Shown here piece by piece: positions 42,642-58,026 of a DNA stretch of 64,000 nt (positions are counted from its first letter, which is position 1; each line of letters opens with the position of its first letter). Made by a program: the position numbers and the translations under genes. The notes under the pieces were generated by a model that did no database searches, was not told the origin of the DNA, and saw only the letters and a list, made by a program, of their open reading frames with translations. The stretch comes from Comamonas endophytica (GTDB lineage Bacteria; Pseudomonadota; Gammaproteobacteria; Burkholderiales; Burkholderiaceae_C): assembly GCF_023634805.2 (NCBI RefSeq), contig NZ_CP106881.1, forward strand, positions 124,001-188,000, given 5' to 3'.

Positions 42642-44228
42642 TCAGTGCGGCGGCCGCAGCAGGTGCTTCTGGATCTTGCCGCTGGTGGTCTTGGGCAGTG
42701 CCTGCACAAAATGATAGCGGCGCGGACGCTTGTACGCCGCCAGTCGGTCGCCCTGCACCAGGAAGGCATCGAGCGCCTGCGCATCGGCCGCGGCCGGCGC
42801 CTTGCACACCACATGCGCCACCACCACCTGGCCCCAGCGCGCATCGGCCTCGCCCACCACGGCCGCCTCGAGCACCGCGGGGTGCTCGACCAGCGCATCC
42901 TCGACCTCGCGCGGATAGACGTTTTCCGCGCCCGAATTGATCATGTAATCCATCCTGTCGCGTATCCACAGGTAGCCCTCGGCATCCAGATGCCCCATGT
43001 CTCCGGTGTGGTACCAGCCATGCGCCAGCGCGCGCGCGTTGGCATCGGGGCGCCGCAGATAACCGGCCATCATGCAAGGCCCGCGCACCAGGATCTCGCC
43101 GGCCTCGCCCACTTCGCAGCGCGCGGCGGGATCGCTCGGACTGCCGTCCGCGGGCACCCTGGCCACGACCAGGTCATGGCTCAGCGCGGGCATTCCCGCC
43201 GATCCGGCATGCGACAGCTGCTCGTGCGGATAGAGCACCGACATGCAGGGTCCCATCTCGGTGGTGCCGAACACCTGCACCAGCCCCGAGCCCACCTGGC
43301 GCGTCCACTCGCGGATCAGATGCGGAGCCATCGACGCGCCGCCGTATTCGACAAGCCGCAGGCTGCTGGTGTCGCGCGCGGCCAGCGTGGGCTCGTTGAG
43401 CAGCATCGACACCATGGTCGGCGCGGCAAAGAAGAAGCTGACCTTTTCCTGCTCGACCAGGCGCCAGGCCTCGGCCGCGTCGAAACGCCGCTGCAGCACC
43501 AGCGTCGCGCCCACCTGCAGGCGCGGCAGGAAGCTGGTGTGCAGCTCCGCCGTGTGGTTGAGCGGCGCCAGCGACAGGCCCACGTCCTCGCGCCGCAGCT
43601 GCATCACCTGGTGCATCAATGCGTTGTGCGCGAGCTTGCTGCGGTGGGTATGCAGCACCCCCTTGGGCCGGCCTGTCGTGCCGCTGGTGTACATCAGGAT
43701 GCAAGGGTCCATTTCATCGACAGCGACCTCGGGCGCCGTGCTCGGGCGGTCCGCGGCCAGCGCCCCCAGCCGGGCGCTGGCGCCTTGGGGCGTGGCATCG
43801 GCCTCGCCTTCACCGGCGTAGATCCAGTGTTCCGGGCGGACGCTTTCGCCTGCAAGCAGCGCCTGGGTGAGCGCCACGACATCCGCGACCTCGCGCTCGA
43901 ACACCAGCGCGCGCGCCTGGCCGTCCTGCAGGATGAAGGCCAGCTCCTGCGGCGCCAGCCGGTAGTTGACCGGATTGAACACCGCGCCGATGCGCGCCGC
44001 GGCCAGCAGCGTGAACACGAAGGCCGGCGTGTTGTAGAGAAATGCCGCCACCACATCACCGCGCGCAATACCCAGCGCCTGCAGGCCATGGGCATGGCGA
44101 TTGACCTCGGCGTCCAGCTGCCCGTAGGTCCAGGCGCGGCGCCGCCCGCCCTCCCAGGCCACCAGGGCCTCCTTGCGCGGCAGATAGCGGGCCGGCCACG
44201 AGAGGGTGTCGCCAAGGGTCAGTTGCAT
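42642..44228 (-). CDS. Acyl-CoA synthetase (AMP-forming, ANL superfamily)
   Basis: The 528-residue enzyme activates a carboxylic acid to its acyl-CoA via an acyl-adenylate. The P-loop-like motif YTSGTTGRPKGVLHTH lies near residue 175. The central FGTTEMGPCMS is followed by the A8-type segment GWYHTGDMGHLDAEGYLWIR and DRMDYMINSGAENVYPREVE. The C-terminal catalytic Lys lies in LPKTTSGKIQKHLLR. The length and motifs fit medium- or long-chain fatty-acid or aromatic-acid ligases. The chain length preference cannot be read from sequence. It is divergent from gcvT, with a 109-bp gap. Confidence 0.92.
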   Translation of the reverse strand: MQLTLGDTLSWPARYLPRKEALVAWEGGRRRAWTYGQLDAEVNRHAHGLQALGIARGDVVAAFLYNTPAFVFTLLAAARIGAVFNPVNYRLAPQELAFILQDGQARALVFEREVADVVALTQALLAGESVRPEHWIYAGEGEADATPQGASARLGALAADRPSTAPEVAVDEMDPCILMYTSGTTGRPKGVLHTHRSKLAHNALMHQVMQLRREDVGLSLAPLNHTAELHTSFLPRLQVGATLVLQRRFDAAEAWRLVEQEKVSFFFAAPTMVSMLLNEPTLAARDTSSLRLVEYGGASMAPHLIREWTRQVGSGLVQVFGTTEMGPCMSVLYPHEQLSHAGSAGMPALSHDLVVARVPADGSPSDPAARCEVGEAGEILVRGPCMMAGYLRRPDANARALAHGWYHTGDMGHLDAEGYLWIRDRMDYMINSGAENVYPREVEDALVEHPAVLEAAVVGEADARWGQVVVAHVVCKAPAAADAQALDAFLVQGDRLAAYKRPRRYHFVQALPKTTSGKIQKHLLRPPH

Positions 44229-44337
44229 GCAGGGATCTCCGGGAATTCACGAATCTTGGCGCGCAGTGTAGGCTTTGGCTTATCGCCATCGGCAATTTGC
44301 ATATGGCACTGCAGCACCCGTCCGACCGGAGACCGCC

Positions 44338-45501
44338 ATGACCACCGCGTCCCCCAACCTGCCCCATTTTCCGCATGCCGCGACCGGCGCATCGCTGCAG
44401 ACCCCGCTGCACTCGCTGCACCTGGAGCTGGGTGCGCGCATGGTCGAGTTTGCCGGCTACCAGTTGCCCGTGCAGTTTGCGCAGGGGCTGATGGCCGAGC
44501 ATCTGCACACGCGCGCCGCCGCCAGCCTGTTCGATGTCTCGCACATGGGCCAGCTTCGGCTGGTGGGTGCGGATGCCGCGGCGGCGCTTGAAACGCTGAT
44601 GCCCATCGATGTGCTCGACCTGCCTGTGGACCGTCAGCGCTACGGGTTGCTGCTCAACGAGCAGGCCGGCATCCTCGACGACCTGATGCTGGTGCGGCGC
44701 AGCAATGATTTCCTGCTGGTCGTGAACGGCGCCTGCAAGCGGGCCGACCTCGCGCACCTGCAGGCCCGGATCGGCGAGCGCTGCGAGATCACGCCGCTGG
44801 CCGGGCAGGCGTTGCTGGCATTCCAGGGCCCGCTGGCCGTGGATGTGCTGCAGCGCCTGGTGCCTGGCGTCGGGCAGCTGCGATTCATGGACGGCGCCGC
44901 CTTCGTCTGGGAAGGCAGCGAGCTCTACATCACGCGCAGCGGGTACACCGGCGAGGACGGCTTCGAGATATCCCTTCCCGACTTCATGGCTGAAACCCTG
45001 GCGCGCGCCTTGCTGCTGCACCCCGAAGCCGCGCCGGCGGGCCTGGGCGCGCGCAATTCGCTGCGCCTGGAAGCGGGCCTGTGCCTGTATGGCAACGAGC
45101 TCGATGAAAACACCACGCCCGCGGAGGCCGGGCTGCTGTGGGCGGTGCAGAAGGCGCGGCGCGCAGGCGGCGAGCGCGAGGGCGGTTTTCCCGGTGCCGC
45201 GCGGCTGCTGGCGCAGATGGCCGATCCGGCGCTGCGCCGCCGCCAGCGCGTGGGCCTGCGTGCGCTCGAGCGCGTGCCGGTGCGTGAGCCCGCGCCGCTG
45301 TGCGGTGCCGACGGCCGGCAGGTGGGGCAGGTCACAAGCGGCCTGCTCTCGCCGAGCCTGGCGCAGCCCATCGCCCAGGCCTATGTGGAACCGCCAAGCG
45401 CCGCGCCAGGCACGCGGCTGCAGGCGCTGGTGCGCGGCAGGCGCGTGCCGATGGAAGTCGTGGCAATGCCTTTCGTGCCCAGCCGCTATTACCGAGGTTG
45501 A
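44338..45501 (+). CDS. gcvT: Glycine cleavage system T protein (aminomethyltransferase)
   Basis: The 387-residue enzyme takes the aminomethyl group from lipoylated GcvH and passes the methylene unit to tetrahydrofolate, releasing ammonia. Family motifs are FDVSHMGQLRL (about 65-75), the folate-site Asp pair in GILDDLM (D114-D115) and SGYTGEDGFEI near 200. The ATG at 44338 is preceded by CGGAG. It is the first gene of gcvTHP. The 109-bp leader is short and shows none of the conserved elements of a glycine riboswitch. Confidence 0.96.
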   Translation: MTTASPNLPHFPHAATGASLQTPLHSLHLELGARMVEFAGYQLPVQFAQGLMAEHLHTRAAASLFDVSHMGQLRLVGADAAAALETLMPIDVLDLPVDRQRYGLLLNEQAGILDDLMLVRRSNDFLLVVNGACKRADLAHLQARIGERCEITPLAGQALLAFQGPLAVDVLQRLVPGVGQLRFMDGAAFVWEGSELYITRSGYTGEDGFEISLPDFMAETLARALLLHPEAAPAGLGARNSLRLEAGLCLYGNELDENTTPAEAGLLWAVQKARRAGGEREGGFPGAARLLAQMADPALRRRQRVGLRALERVPVREPAPLCGADGRQVGQVTSGLLSPSLAQPIAQAYVEPPSAAPGTRLQALVRGRRVPMEVVAMPFVPSRYYRG

Positions 45502-45588
45502 AGGACGGCGTCTGGCTTCAGCCGGGCCGCCAAGGGGCTACAGTGCGGGTTTGGTGCTTTGCGCTTTTCTTTTTTCTCTGGAGTTTTC

Positions 45589-45963
45589 ATGAGCGTTCAA
45601 TTTTCCAAGGACCATGAGTGGATCGATTCGGCCGACGCGGCCGCCGCCGTCGTGGGCATCACCGTGCATGCGCAGGATGCGCTGGGCGATGTGGTGTTCG
45701 TCGAGCTGCCTGAAGTCGGCAAGACCTTTGCCCAGGGCGAGGTCGCAGGCGTGGTGGAATCCGTCAAGGCCGCGGCAGACGTGTACATGCCCGTCGACGG
45801 CGAGATCGTCGAGGTCAACGCGGCGCTGCGCGATGATCCATCGCTGGCCAATTCGGACCCGCTGGGTGCCGGCTGGTTCTTCAAGGTCAAGCTCAGCAAC
45901 CCGGCGCAGCTCGATGCGCTGCTGGACGAGGCCGCGTACACCGCCTTCGCGCAAAGCGCCTGA
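45589..45963 (+). CDS. gcvH: Glycine cleavage system H protein (lipoyl carrier)
   Basis: The 124-residue lipoyl-domain protein carries the aminomethyl group between GcvP, GcvT and lipoamide dehydrogenase. The lipoylated Lys60 lies in [12 protein letters not shown], and N-terminal FSKDHEWI is the family hallmark. CTGGAG lies just upstream of the chosen ATG (45589). The frame continues 10 codons upstream, but that part has no homology. An 87-bp gap separates it from gcvT. Confidence 0.97.
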   Translation: MSVQFSKDHEWIDSADAAAAVVGITVHAQDALGDVVFVELPEVGKTFAQGEVAGVVESVKAAADVYMPVDGEIVEVNAALRDDPSLANSDPLGAGWFFKVKLSNPAQLDALLDEAAYTAFAQSA

Positions 45964-46060
45964 GCCCGCGGGCCGGCGCCTGGCACGGGACGTGCCTGCC
46001 GGGCTCGATGCCCGGGTGATCCATTGCTCCAGACCCCTGATTTTTCTTGAAGGTCCTGCC

Positions 46061-48973
<2,913 letters not shown>

Positions 48974-49061
48974 TCCCGGCAGGTTGCCGGTCCACTGCGG
49001 CCGGCTTACACTCGCGGCGTCTAAGGAAAAACCCTGCCGTACGGCCAATGCACCACCTTCC

Positions 49062-51257
49062 ATGAGCCGTCCCGACCTGTCATTTCTCCTGCGCAAAGAC
49101 GACCCGCTGGGCCTGCACTCCCTGATGGGTCCCGACGCCGGTCCCGACGCGGCCGAACCCATGCCCTGGCCGCAGCAGGACGCCGAACCCCTGGTGGACG
49201 AACCGCTGGCGGCGCTCGTCACCGAGCTGCGCAACTACCAGCACGAGCTCGAGATCCAGAACAAGGTGCTCGACTACAGCCAGGCGGTGGCCGAAAGCGC
49301 GTCCGAGCGCTTCGAGGCGCTTTTCGCCAGCATTCCGCTGCCGCTGCTGGTGCTCGACGAACACGACATGGTGATCCAGGCCAACGCCATGGCCCACAGC
49401 GCCTTCCAGCCGACCGAGCACGACCGCATCCTGGTGTCGTTCATGCCGCTGGTCAGCGAGCAGCATGCCGACCGCGTCTGCGAAGCCTTCCTCCAGGCGC
49501 GCGAGCATGGCGGCAGCGAAGTGCATGAGGTGGTCTTCACCATCAACGACGAGGCCAGGGTCTGCGGCGACCTGCATATCGCCTGCATCGAGATCCCGCA
49601 GAAGAAAGGCCCGCCGATCGCGCAGTTCCTTTGCGCCGTGGTGGACCAGGGACCGCTGCTGGCCGAGCGGCGCGCGCTGCAGGAGCGCAACACGCAGCTG
49701 TTTGCCAGCGAGCGCCGCCTCGAGTCGGTCATCAACTCCAGCCTGGACGCCATCCTCTGCGTCGACAACGCGCAGCGCATCACGGTCTTCAATCCGACGG
49801 CGGCGGCGCTGTTCACCTGCGCCGCCGAGGATGCGCTGGGCAGCCCGCTCGAGCGCTTCCTGCCCGACGCGGCCAGCGCGCTGGGGCTCGCGGCGCTCAC
49901 CACGCAGGCGGTGCTCGGCGAGATGGAAGGCCGCACGGCCAGCGGCAAGACCGTGGCGGTGGAAGTCAGCGTGGCCTTCGAGCAGCACGCGGGCGGCGAG
50001 GCCACGACCACGGTCTTTGCGCGCGACCTCAGCAGCCGCAAGAAGGCCGAGGCCCACCGCAGCGAGCTCGAGGCGCAGCTGCGCGAATCGCACAAGATGC
50101 AGGCCGTGGGCACCATGGCCGGCGGCATTGCCCACGACTTCAACAACATCGTCGGCGCGATCCTGGGCAACGTCGAGCTGGCCCGCGCCGACTGCCCGGA
50201 CAACTCCTCTCTGCTCGAGAGCCTGCAGGAGATCGAGAAGGCCGGGCGGCGCGCGCGCGACCTGGTGCGCCAGATCCTGACCTTCAGCCGCAACGAGCCG
50301 CCGCAGCGCCATGCGGTGCAGGCGGTGGACGTGATACGCGACACCGAGCGCCTGCTGCGCGTGACGCTGCCGCCCGCCATCGCGCTGCATTCGCACATCG
50401 TGCCGAACCTGCCGCCGCTGCTGGCCGATGTCACCCAGGTGGAGCAGGCGCTGTTCAACCTGGCGACCAATGCCGTGCATGCCATCGGCGACGCGCGCGG
50501 CATGGTGCAGATGACCGCCAGCCTCGCGCCCGCCGACCAGCGTCTGAGCGACCGCCTGGGCCTGCCGCTGGCCACCTATGTGGCGCTGAGCGTGCAGGAC
50601 AACGGGCCGGGCATGGATGCGACCACGCTGCAGCGCATCTTCGAGCCTTTCTTCACGACCAAGCCGGTGGGCCAGGGCACGGGCCTGGGCCTCGCGGTGG
50701 TGCATGGCGTCATGCGCACCCATGGCGGCGCGGTCGATGTGGCCAGCACGCCCGGCGAAGGCAGCCGCTTCACGCTGTATTTCCCGGTGGCCGGCGGCTC
50801 GGCACCGGTGCTGCCCGCGCCCATCGAGCGCCGCCCGGCGCTCGACGCGCCGCCCACGGCCGATGGCGACAACGCACTGCGCCGCCATGTCATGTACGTC
50901 GACGATGACCAGGCACTGGTTTTCCTCGTTCAGCGCCTGCTGCGCCGGCGCGGCTATGACGTCAGCGGCTTCACCGACCCGCGCGAGGCCATGGCCGCGC
51001 TCGTGGCGGCGCCCGATCATTACGACCTGGTGGTCACCGACTACAACATGCCGGGTTTCTGCGGCGTGGACCTGGTGCGCGCGGCCATCGCCACGCGCCC
51101 CGACCTGCCCGTCGCGCTGGCCTCGGGTTACGTCACGGCCGAGATCGAGGCCGAGGCGCTGGCTGCGGGCGCGCGCGCGCTGATCCACAAGCCCAACGAC
51201 GTCGAGGAGCTGTGCACCACCGTCGACCGGCTGATGCACAGTGCCGGACGCGGCTGA
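49062..51257 (+). CDS. Soluble hybrid sensor histidine kinase (PAS-PAS-HisKA-HATPase-REC)
   Basis: The 731-residue protein has no transmembrane segment. A helical N-terminus (about 45-75) precedes a PAS domain (about 85-190) and a second PAS (about 220-330). The phospho-acceptor His358 lies in GGIAHDFNNIVGAI. The ATPase domain has the N-box NLATNAVHAI, the G1 box DNGPGMD (D513) and GQGTGLGLAVV. The C-terminal receiver has the acidic DDD at 614-616, phospho-acceptor Asp660 in VVTDYNMPG and Lys710. It should sense an internal signal and pass phosphate onward, but no histidine phosphotransferase or separate response regulator is adjacent. The start codon lacks a strong ribosome-binding site, so ATG 49062 is the best but not certain choice. 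The stop overlaps rluA by 17 nt. Confidence 0.92.
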   Translation: MSRPDLSFLLRKDDPLGLHSLMGPDAGPDAAEPMPWPQQDAEPLVDEPLAALVTELRNYQHELEIQNKVLDYSQAVAESASERFEALFASIPLPLLVLDEHDMVIQANAMAHSAFQPTEHDRILVSFMPLVSEQHADRVCEAFLQAREHGGSEVHEVVFTINDEARVCGDLHIACIEIPQKKGPPIAQFLCAVVDQGPLLAERRALQERNTQLFASERRLESVINSSLDAILCVDNAQRITVFNPTAAALFTCAAEDALGSPLERFLPDAASALGLAALTTQAVLGEMEGRTASGKTVAVEVSVAFEQHAGGEATTTVFARDLSSRKKAEAHRSELEAQLRESHKMQAVGTMAGGIAHDFNNIVGAILGNVELARADCPDNSSLLESLQEIEKAGRRARDLVRQILTFSRNEPPQRHAVQAVDVIRDTERLLRVTLPPAIALHSHIVPNLPPLLADVTQVEQALFNLATNAVHAIGDARGMVQMTASLAPADQRLSDRLGLPLATYVALSVQDNGPGMDATTLQRIFEPFFTTKPVGQGTGLGLAVVHGVMRTHGGAVDVASTPGEGSRFTLYFPVAGGSAPVLPAPIERRPALDAPPTADGDNALRRHVMYVDDDQALVFLVQRLLRRRGYDVSGFTDPREAMAALVAAPDHYDLVVTDYNMPGFCGVDLVRAAIATRPDLPVALASGYVTAEIEAEALAAGARALIHKPNDVEELCTTVDRLMHSAGRG

Positions 51258-51906
51258 GGTGGTGCACTGCGTTGCGATCGATGAGGACCTGCTGGTGCTG
51301 GACAAGCCCGCGGGCCTGCTGTGCGTACCCGGGCGGGGCGAGGACAAGCAGGACTGCCTGAGCGCGCGCGCCCAGGCCCTGTGGCCCGGCGCCCTGGTGG
51401 TGCACCGGCTGGACATGGCCACGTCGGGGCTGGTGCTGATGGCGCGCTCGCCGGCCGTGCAGCGCCAGCTGGGGCTCGCCTTCGAGCAGCGCGCGGTGCA
51501 CAAGCGCTATGTGGCCATCGTCCATGGACTGCTGCGGCCCGCCTCCGAAGATCCCGCAGCCTGGCAGACCATCGACGCGCCGATTGCTGCCGACTGGCCG
51601 CGCCGTCCGCTGCGCATCATCGACCCGGCCGGCAAGCCCAGCCAGACGCGCTGGCGCGTGCTGGCCCACGATCCGCCGGGCTGGCCTGGCTGCACGCGTG
51701 TCGAGCTCGAGCCGGTCACCGGCCGCACGCACCAGCTGCGCGTGCACCTGGCGCACCTGGGCCATCCGATCCTGGGCGATGCGCTTTACGCTGGCGAGCC
51801 GATCGTGGCCCGTGCGCCGCGCCTGCTGCTGCATGCCGAGCAGCTGGGGCTGGCCCATCCGCGCCACGGCGACTGGCGCGGGTTCGAGTCGCCCGCGGCT
51901 TTCTGA
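51241..51906 (+). CDS. rluA: Pseudouridine synthase RluA (23S rRNA and tRNA)
   Basis: The 221-residue enzyme is nearly the same length as E. coli RluA and carries HRLDMATSGLVL with catalytic Asp58. It also has GRTHQLRVHLAHLGHPILGD and RLLLHAEQLGLAHP, which are close to the RluA pattern. E. coli RluA modifies 23S rRNA U746 and U32 of some tRNAs, and the same role is likely here. The start is GTG at 51241, inside the last 17 nt of the kinase gene. Re-initiation or coupling is therefore likely. There is no S4 domain, unlike the RluA-family homologue at 25027. Confidence 0.9.
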   Translation: MPDAAEVVHCVAIDEDLLVLDKPAGLLCVPGRGEDKQDCLSARAQALWPGALVVHRLDMATSGLVLMARSPAVQRQLGLAFEQRAVHKRYVAIVHGLLRPASEDPAAWQTIDAPIAADWPRRPLRIIDPAGKPSQTRWRVLAHDPPGWPGCTRVELEPVTGRTHQLRVHLAHLGHPILGDALYAGEPIVARAPRLLLHAEQLGLAHPRHGDWRGFESPAAF

Positions 51907-52075
51907 AACGGCCTGAAACAACCTCGCCACAGGGCTCCTTTTCTCGCAAACGCGGCCATCCCCCCGCACATACCCTATTGCGGCCCCCGGCTCCGGGAAT
52001 AAGCTGGAACTCCTCGATGCAAACGCCTTGCGGCCTGCCCTCGCGCATGCCCGAAGGCCCTTCAAGGAGATCTCC

Positions 52076-53200
52076 ATGCAAAAGCCGTTTCGCTTGTCTG
52101 TTCTCATTGCTTCGCTGGGCCTGGCTGCCACCAGCCTGCTGTCCGTGGCCCATGCGCAGAACATCCGCATCGCCATGGTCATCCCCACCACAGGGGCATT
52201 GACCCAGTACGGCGACATGGTCAAGGAAGGCGCGTTCACGGCCGTCGAGCAGGTCAATGCCGCTGGCGGCATCCAGGGCAAGAAGATCGAGCTGGTGCCC
52301 GTGGACGACGCCTGCGAGCCCAAGCAGGGGCCGGTGGCCGCCAACCGCGTGGTCAACGCCAAGATCGGCTACGTGATCGGCCCGATCTGCTCGGGCGCAG
52401 CCATTGCCGCGGCGCCAATCTACAACAACGAGGGCGTGGTGGCCGTCACGCCCTCCGCCACCTCGCCGGCGCTGACCGATGGCAAGAACTACCAGTTCAT
52501 CTTCCGCACCATCGGCCGCGACGACCAGCAGGGTCCCTCGGCGGCGAAGTTCATCATCGAGAAGGCCAAGCCGAAGAAGGTGGCGGTGGTGCACGACAAG
52601 CAGTCGTACGGCCAGGGCATCGCCACCTCGGTGCGCGACGCGCTGCAAAAGGCCGGCATCAGCGTCGCGCTGTTCGAGGGCATCAATGCCGGCGACAGCG
52701 ACTATTCGGCGGTCATCACCAAGCTCAAGAGCAATGGCGTCGATTTCGTCTACTACGGCGGCTACCACCCCGAGATGGGCCTGCTGCTGCGCCAGGCCGC
52801 GGAACAGGGCTTGAAGGTGCGCATGATGGGCCCCGAAGGCGTGGGCAACCCCGAGGTCAACGCCATTGCCGGCAATGCCGTCGAAGGCATGCTGGTGACC
52901 ATGCCGGCCGACTTCGCCTCCAACCCCAAGAACGCGGCCGTGGTCAAGGCCTTCCAGGACAAGAAACGCAGCCCCTCGGGAGCGTTCCAGATGACCTCCT
53001 ATGCCGCGGCGCAGGTGCTGCTCGACAGCATCAAGGCCGTGGGCGACAACCCGGCGAAGGTGGCCGAGCACCTGCGCAAGACGAATTTCGAGACGGCGCT
53101 GGGCACAGTGGGCTGGAACCGGCAAGGCGACCTCAAGGCCTTCGACTTCCAGGTCTTCGAGTGGCACAAGGACGGCAGCAAGACGCCCGCCGTCAAATGA
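52076..53200 (+). CDS. livK: Branched-chain amino-acid ABC importer substrate-binding protein
   Basis: The 374-residue periplasmic protein has a signal peptide (residues 1-24, cleavage after VAHA). The mature fold is the peripla_BP_6 type. It has IRIAMVIPTTGALTQYGDM at the start, a Cys pair (DACEPK and IGPICSG) and HDKQSYGQGIATSV in the middle. It should bind leucine, isoleucine or valine, though relatives with other ligands exist. A strong AAGGAG lies 7-12 nt before ATG 52076. The permease gene follows 103 bp later, and the full liv operon is in order. Confidence 0.93.
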   Translation: MQKPFRLSVLIASLGLAATSLLSVAHAQNIRIAMVIPTTGALTQYGDMVKEGAFTAVEQVNAAGGIQGKKIELVPVDDACEPKQGPVAANRVVNAKIGYVIGPICSGAAIAAAPIYNNEGVVAVTPSATSPALTDGKNYQFIFRTIGRDDQQGPSAAKFIIEKAKPKKVAVVHDKQSYGQGIATSVRDALQKAGISVALFEGINAGDSDYSAVITKLKSNGVDFVYYGGYHPEMGLLLRQAAEQGLKVRMMGPEGVGNPEVNAIAGNAVEGMLVTMPADFASNPKNAAVVKAFQDKKRSPSGAFQMTSYAAAQVLLDSIKAVGDNPAKVAEHLRKTNFETALGTVGWNRQGDLKAFDFQVFEWHKDGSKTPAVK

Positions 53201-53303
53201 AACCGGCGCCCATGCGCCAAGGCAAGGATGGTGTGCGGCCTGGCTGCACGCCATCCTTGCGTGGCGCGGCGCAAAGGCCACTTTTCGCGGAAGGCGGTGA
53301 CTG

Positions 53304-55494
<2,191 letters not shown>

Positions 55495-55498
<4 letters not shown>

Positions 55499-56261
55499 GC
55501 GCGGCGCTGCTGGAAGTCGAGGCACTGAGCATGCGCTTCGGCGGGCTGATGGCGGTGGACGCAGTGGGCTTTGCGCTGCAGCCGCGCGAGGTGTTCGCCA
55601 TCATCGGGCCCAACGGCGCGGGCAAGACCACGGTGTTCAACTGCATCAGCGGCTTCTACCAGCCCAGCGCCGGGCGCATCGCCCTGGCCGGAGACAGCAT
55701 CGGCGGGCTCGGCAGCCACCGGGTCGCGCGCCGCGGCGTGGTGCGCACCTTCCAGAACGTGCGGCTGTTCAAGGCCATGACCGTGCTCGAGAACCTGCTG
55801 GTGGCGCAGCACCGCCAGCTGCGCACCTCGCTGCTCGCCGGGCTGTTCAACACCCCGGGCTACCGCCGCGCCGAGCAGCAGGCATTGGACCATGCGCTGC
55901 ACTGGCTGGATTACATGGGCCTGCGCGCCTATGCCAACCGGCCCGCGGGCAACCTGCCCTATGGGCACCAGCGCCGGCTGGAGATCGCGCGGTGCATGAT
56001 CACCAGGCCGCGGGTGCTGATGCTGGACGAACCCGCCGCGGGCCTCAATCCGCACGAAAAGAAGGAACTGCAGCGGATGATCGACGCGCTGCGCCGCGAG
56101 CACGACGTGGCAGTGCTGCTGATCGAGCACGACATGGGGCTGGTCATGGGCGTTTCGGAACGCATCCTGGTCATGGAATACGGCAAGCCGATCGCCACCG
56201 GCACGCCCGAGGCGATACGCCGCGACGAACGGGTCATCAAGGCCTACCTGGGAGAAGCCTG

Positions 56262-56262
<1 letters not shown>
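55495..56262 (+). CDS. livG: Branched-chain amino-acid ABC importer ATPase LivG
   Basis: The 255-residue ATPase starts with GTG at 55495, overlapping the LivM stop by 4 nt (GTGA). Walker A is GPNGAGKTT near residue 40. The signature is the LivG-type [12 protein letters not shown] rather than LSGGQ, and Walker B is [13 protein letters not shown]. The adjacent PHEKKEL and [20 protein letters not shown] complete the family pattern. Its stop shares one base with the LivF start. Confidence 0.95.
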
Positions 56263-56972
<710 letters not shown>

Positions 56973-57025
56973 ATGCAGCAACGGACCTACGCTGCGAATC
57001 GTCCCATCCTCGTTACCATTCCCCC

Positions 57026-57784
57026 ATGACATCCCATCTGATTTTCCTCACCGGTGGCTCGCGCGGCATGGGCCTGGCCATGGCCCGGCAACTGTTGCAC
57101 CCCGATCACGAGTTGATCTGCCTGTCGCGCAACCAGAACGAGGCGCTGGCCGAAGCCGCGGCGGCTGCGAGCGCGCCGCTGCAGCAGTGGAGCGTGGACC
57201 TGGGCGCGCCGGCCGAAGCCGCGGTGCAGCTGGGCGACTGGCTCAGGCAGCAGCCCTCGGGCCGCTTCGCGCAGGCCACGCTGATCAACAACGCGGGCGC
57301 CATGCCGGCCATTGCGCCGCTGTCCTCGCTGACTTCCGCGGAGCTGTCGCCCGCGCTGCGCGTGGGCTTCGAGGCGCCGATGCTGCTCACGGCGGCCTTT
57401 CTCGGCGCCACCGAGCACTGGCCGGCCGAGCGCAAGGTGCTCAACATCTCCTCGGGCCTGGGACGGCGCCCGATGGCCTCGCAGGCCGCCTATTGCGCTG
57501 CCAAAGCCGGGCTGGACCATTTCACGCGCTGCGTGGCGCTGGAGGAGTCGCTCAAGCCGCATGGGGCGAAGCTGTGCTCGCTGGCGCCGGGTGTCATCGA
57601 CACCGACATGCAGATCCAGCTGCGCAATGCCGACCCCGCGGCATTTCCCGATCTGCAGCGCTTTGCCGACCTCAAGAGCCATGACCAGCTGGCCTCGCCC
57701 GAGCAGGCGGCGCGGCAGGTGCTGGCCTGGCTGGAGCGCGCGGATTTCGGCGAACAGCCGGTGGCGGACATACGCCAGCCCTGA
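57026..57784 (+). CDS. Short-chain dehydrogenase/reductase (SDR)
   Basis: The 252-residue NAD(P)-dependent oxidoreductase has the cofactor motif TGGSRGMG (residues 9-16), the NNAG motif near residue 90, and the catalytic Ser in NISSG with YCAAK further on. The PGVIDTDM segment is typical of classical SDRs. The layout resembles the benzil-reductase/sepiapterin-reductase-like group, but the substrate cannot be assigned. It sits 53 bp after livF on the same strand. No strong ribosome-binding site is seen at the ATG. Confidence 0.86.
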   Translation: MTSHLIFLTGGSRGMGLAMARQLLHPDHELICLSRNQNEALAEAAAAASAPLQQWSVDLGAPAEAAVQLGDWLRQQPSGRFAQATLINNAGAMPAIAPLSSLTSAELSPALRVGFEAPMLLTAAFLGATEHWPAERKVLNISSGLGRRPMASQAAYCAAKAGLDHFTRCVALEESLKPHGAKLCSLAPGVIDTDMQIQLRNADPAAFPDLQRFADLKSHDQLASPEQAARQVLAWLERADFGEQPVADIRQP

Positions 57785-57791
57785 GGGCACG

Positions 57792-57816
57792 GCCCTGAGG
57801 GCATGGCCCTCAGGGC
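57792..57816. other. Strong GC hairpin after the SDR gene
   Basis: GCCCTGAGGGC and GCCCTCAGGGC are perfect 11-bp complements with a 3-nt loop. Related words (GGGCATGGCCC) repeat on both sides. It begins 8 bp after the SDR stop. There is no T-run, so it may be a Rho-independent-like pause or an mRNA-end stabiliser. Confidence 0.5.
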
Positions 57817-58026
57817 ATGGCCCGGGGGCCATGGCCCCGAGCGCGCTGCAAAGCCCCGTTGACGTGGACTGCTACCACGTGCTTGCGCCTGGCGCAGTAA
57901 CGAAATGCAGTAAGCTCCAACCCCTCAGCCCGCGTCCCGTGGGCCACACAGGGCAGCGCACCGGACCAGGCGCGCTGCTGGTGATCGCGCAGCCGGCAAC
58001 CCCGCTGTGCCTGGCACGGGCTGTGA

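Noticed and set aside
45614..46060. Upstream extension of gcvP over gcvH
   Set aside because: The frame overlaps gcvH entirely in another phase and has no homology. ATG 46061 has a ribosome-binding site and gives the family length.
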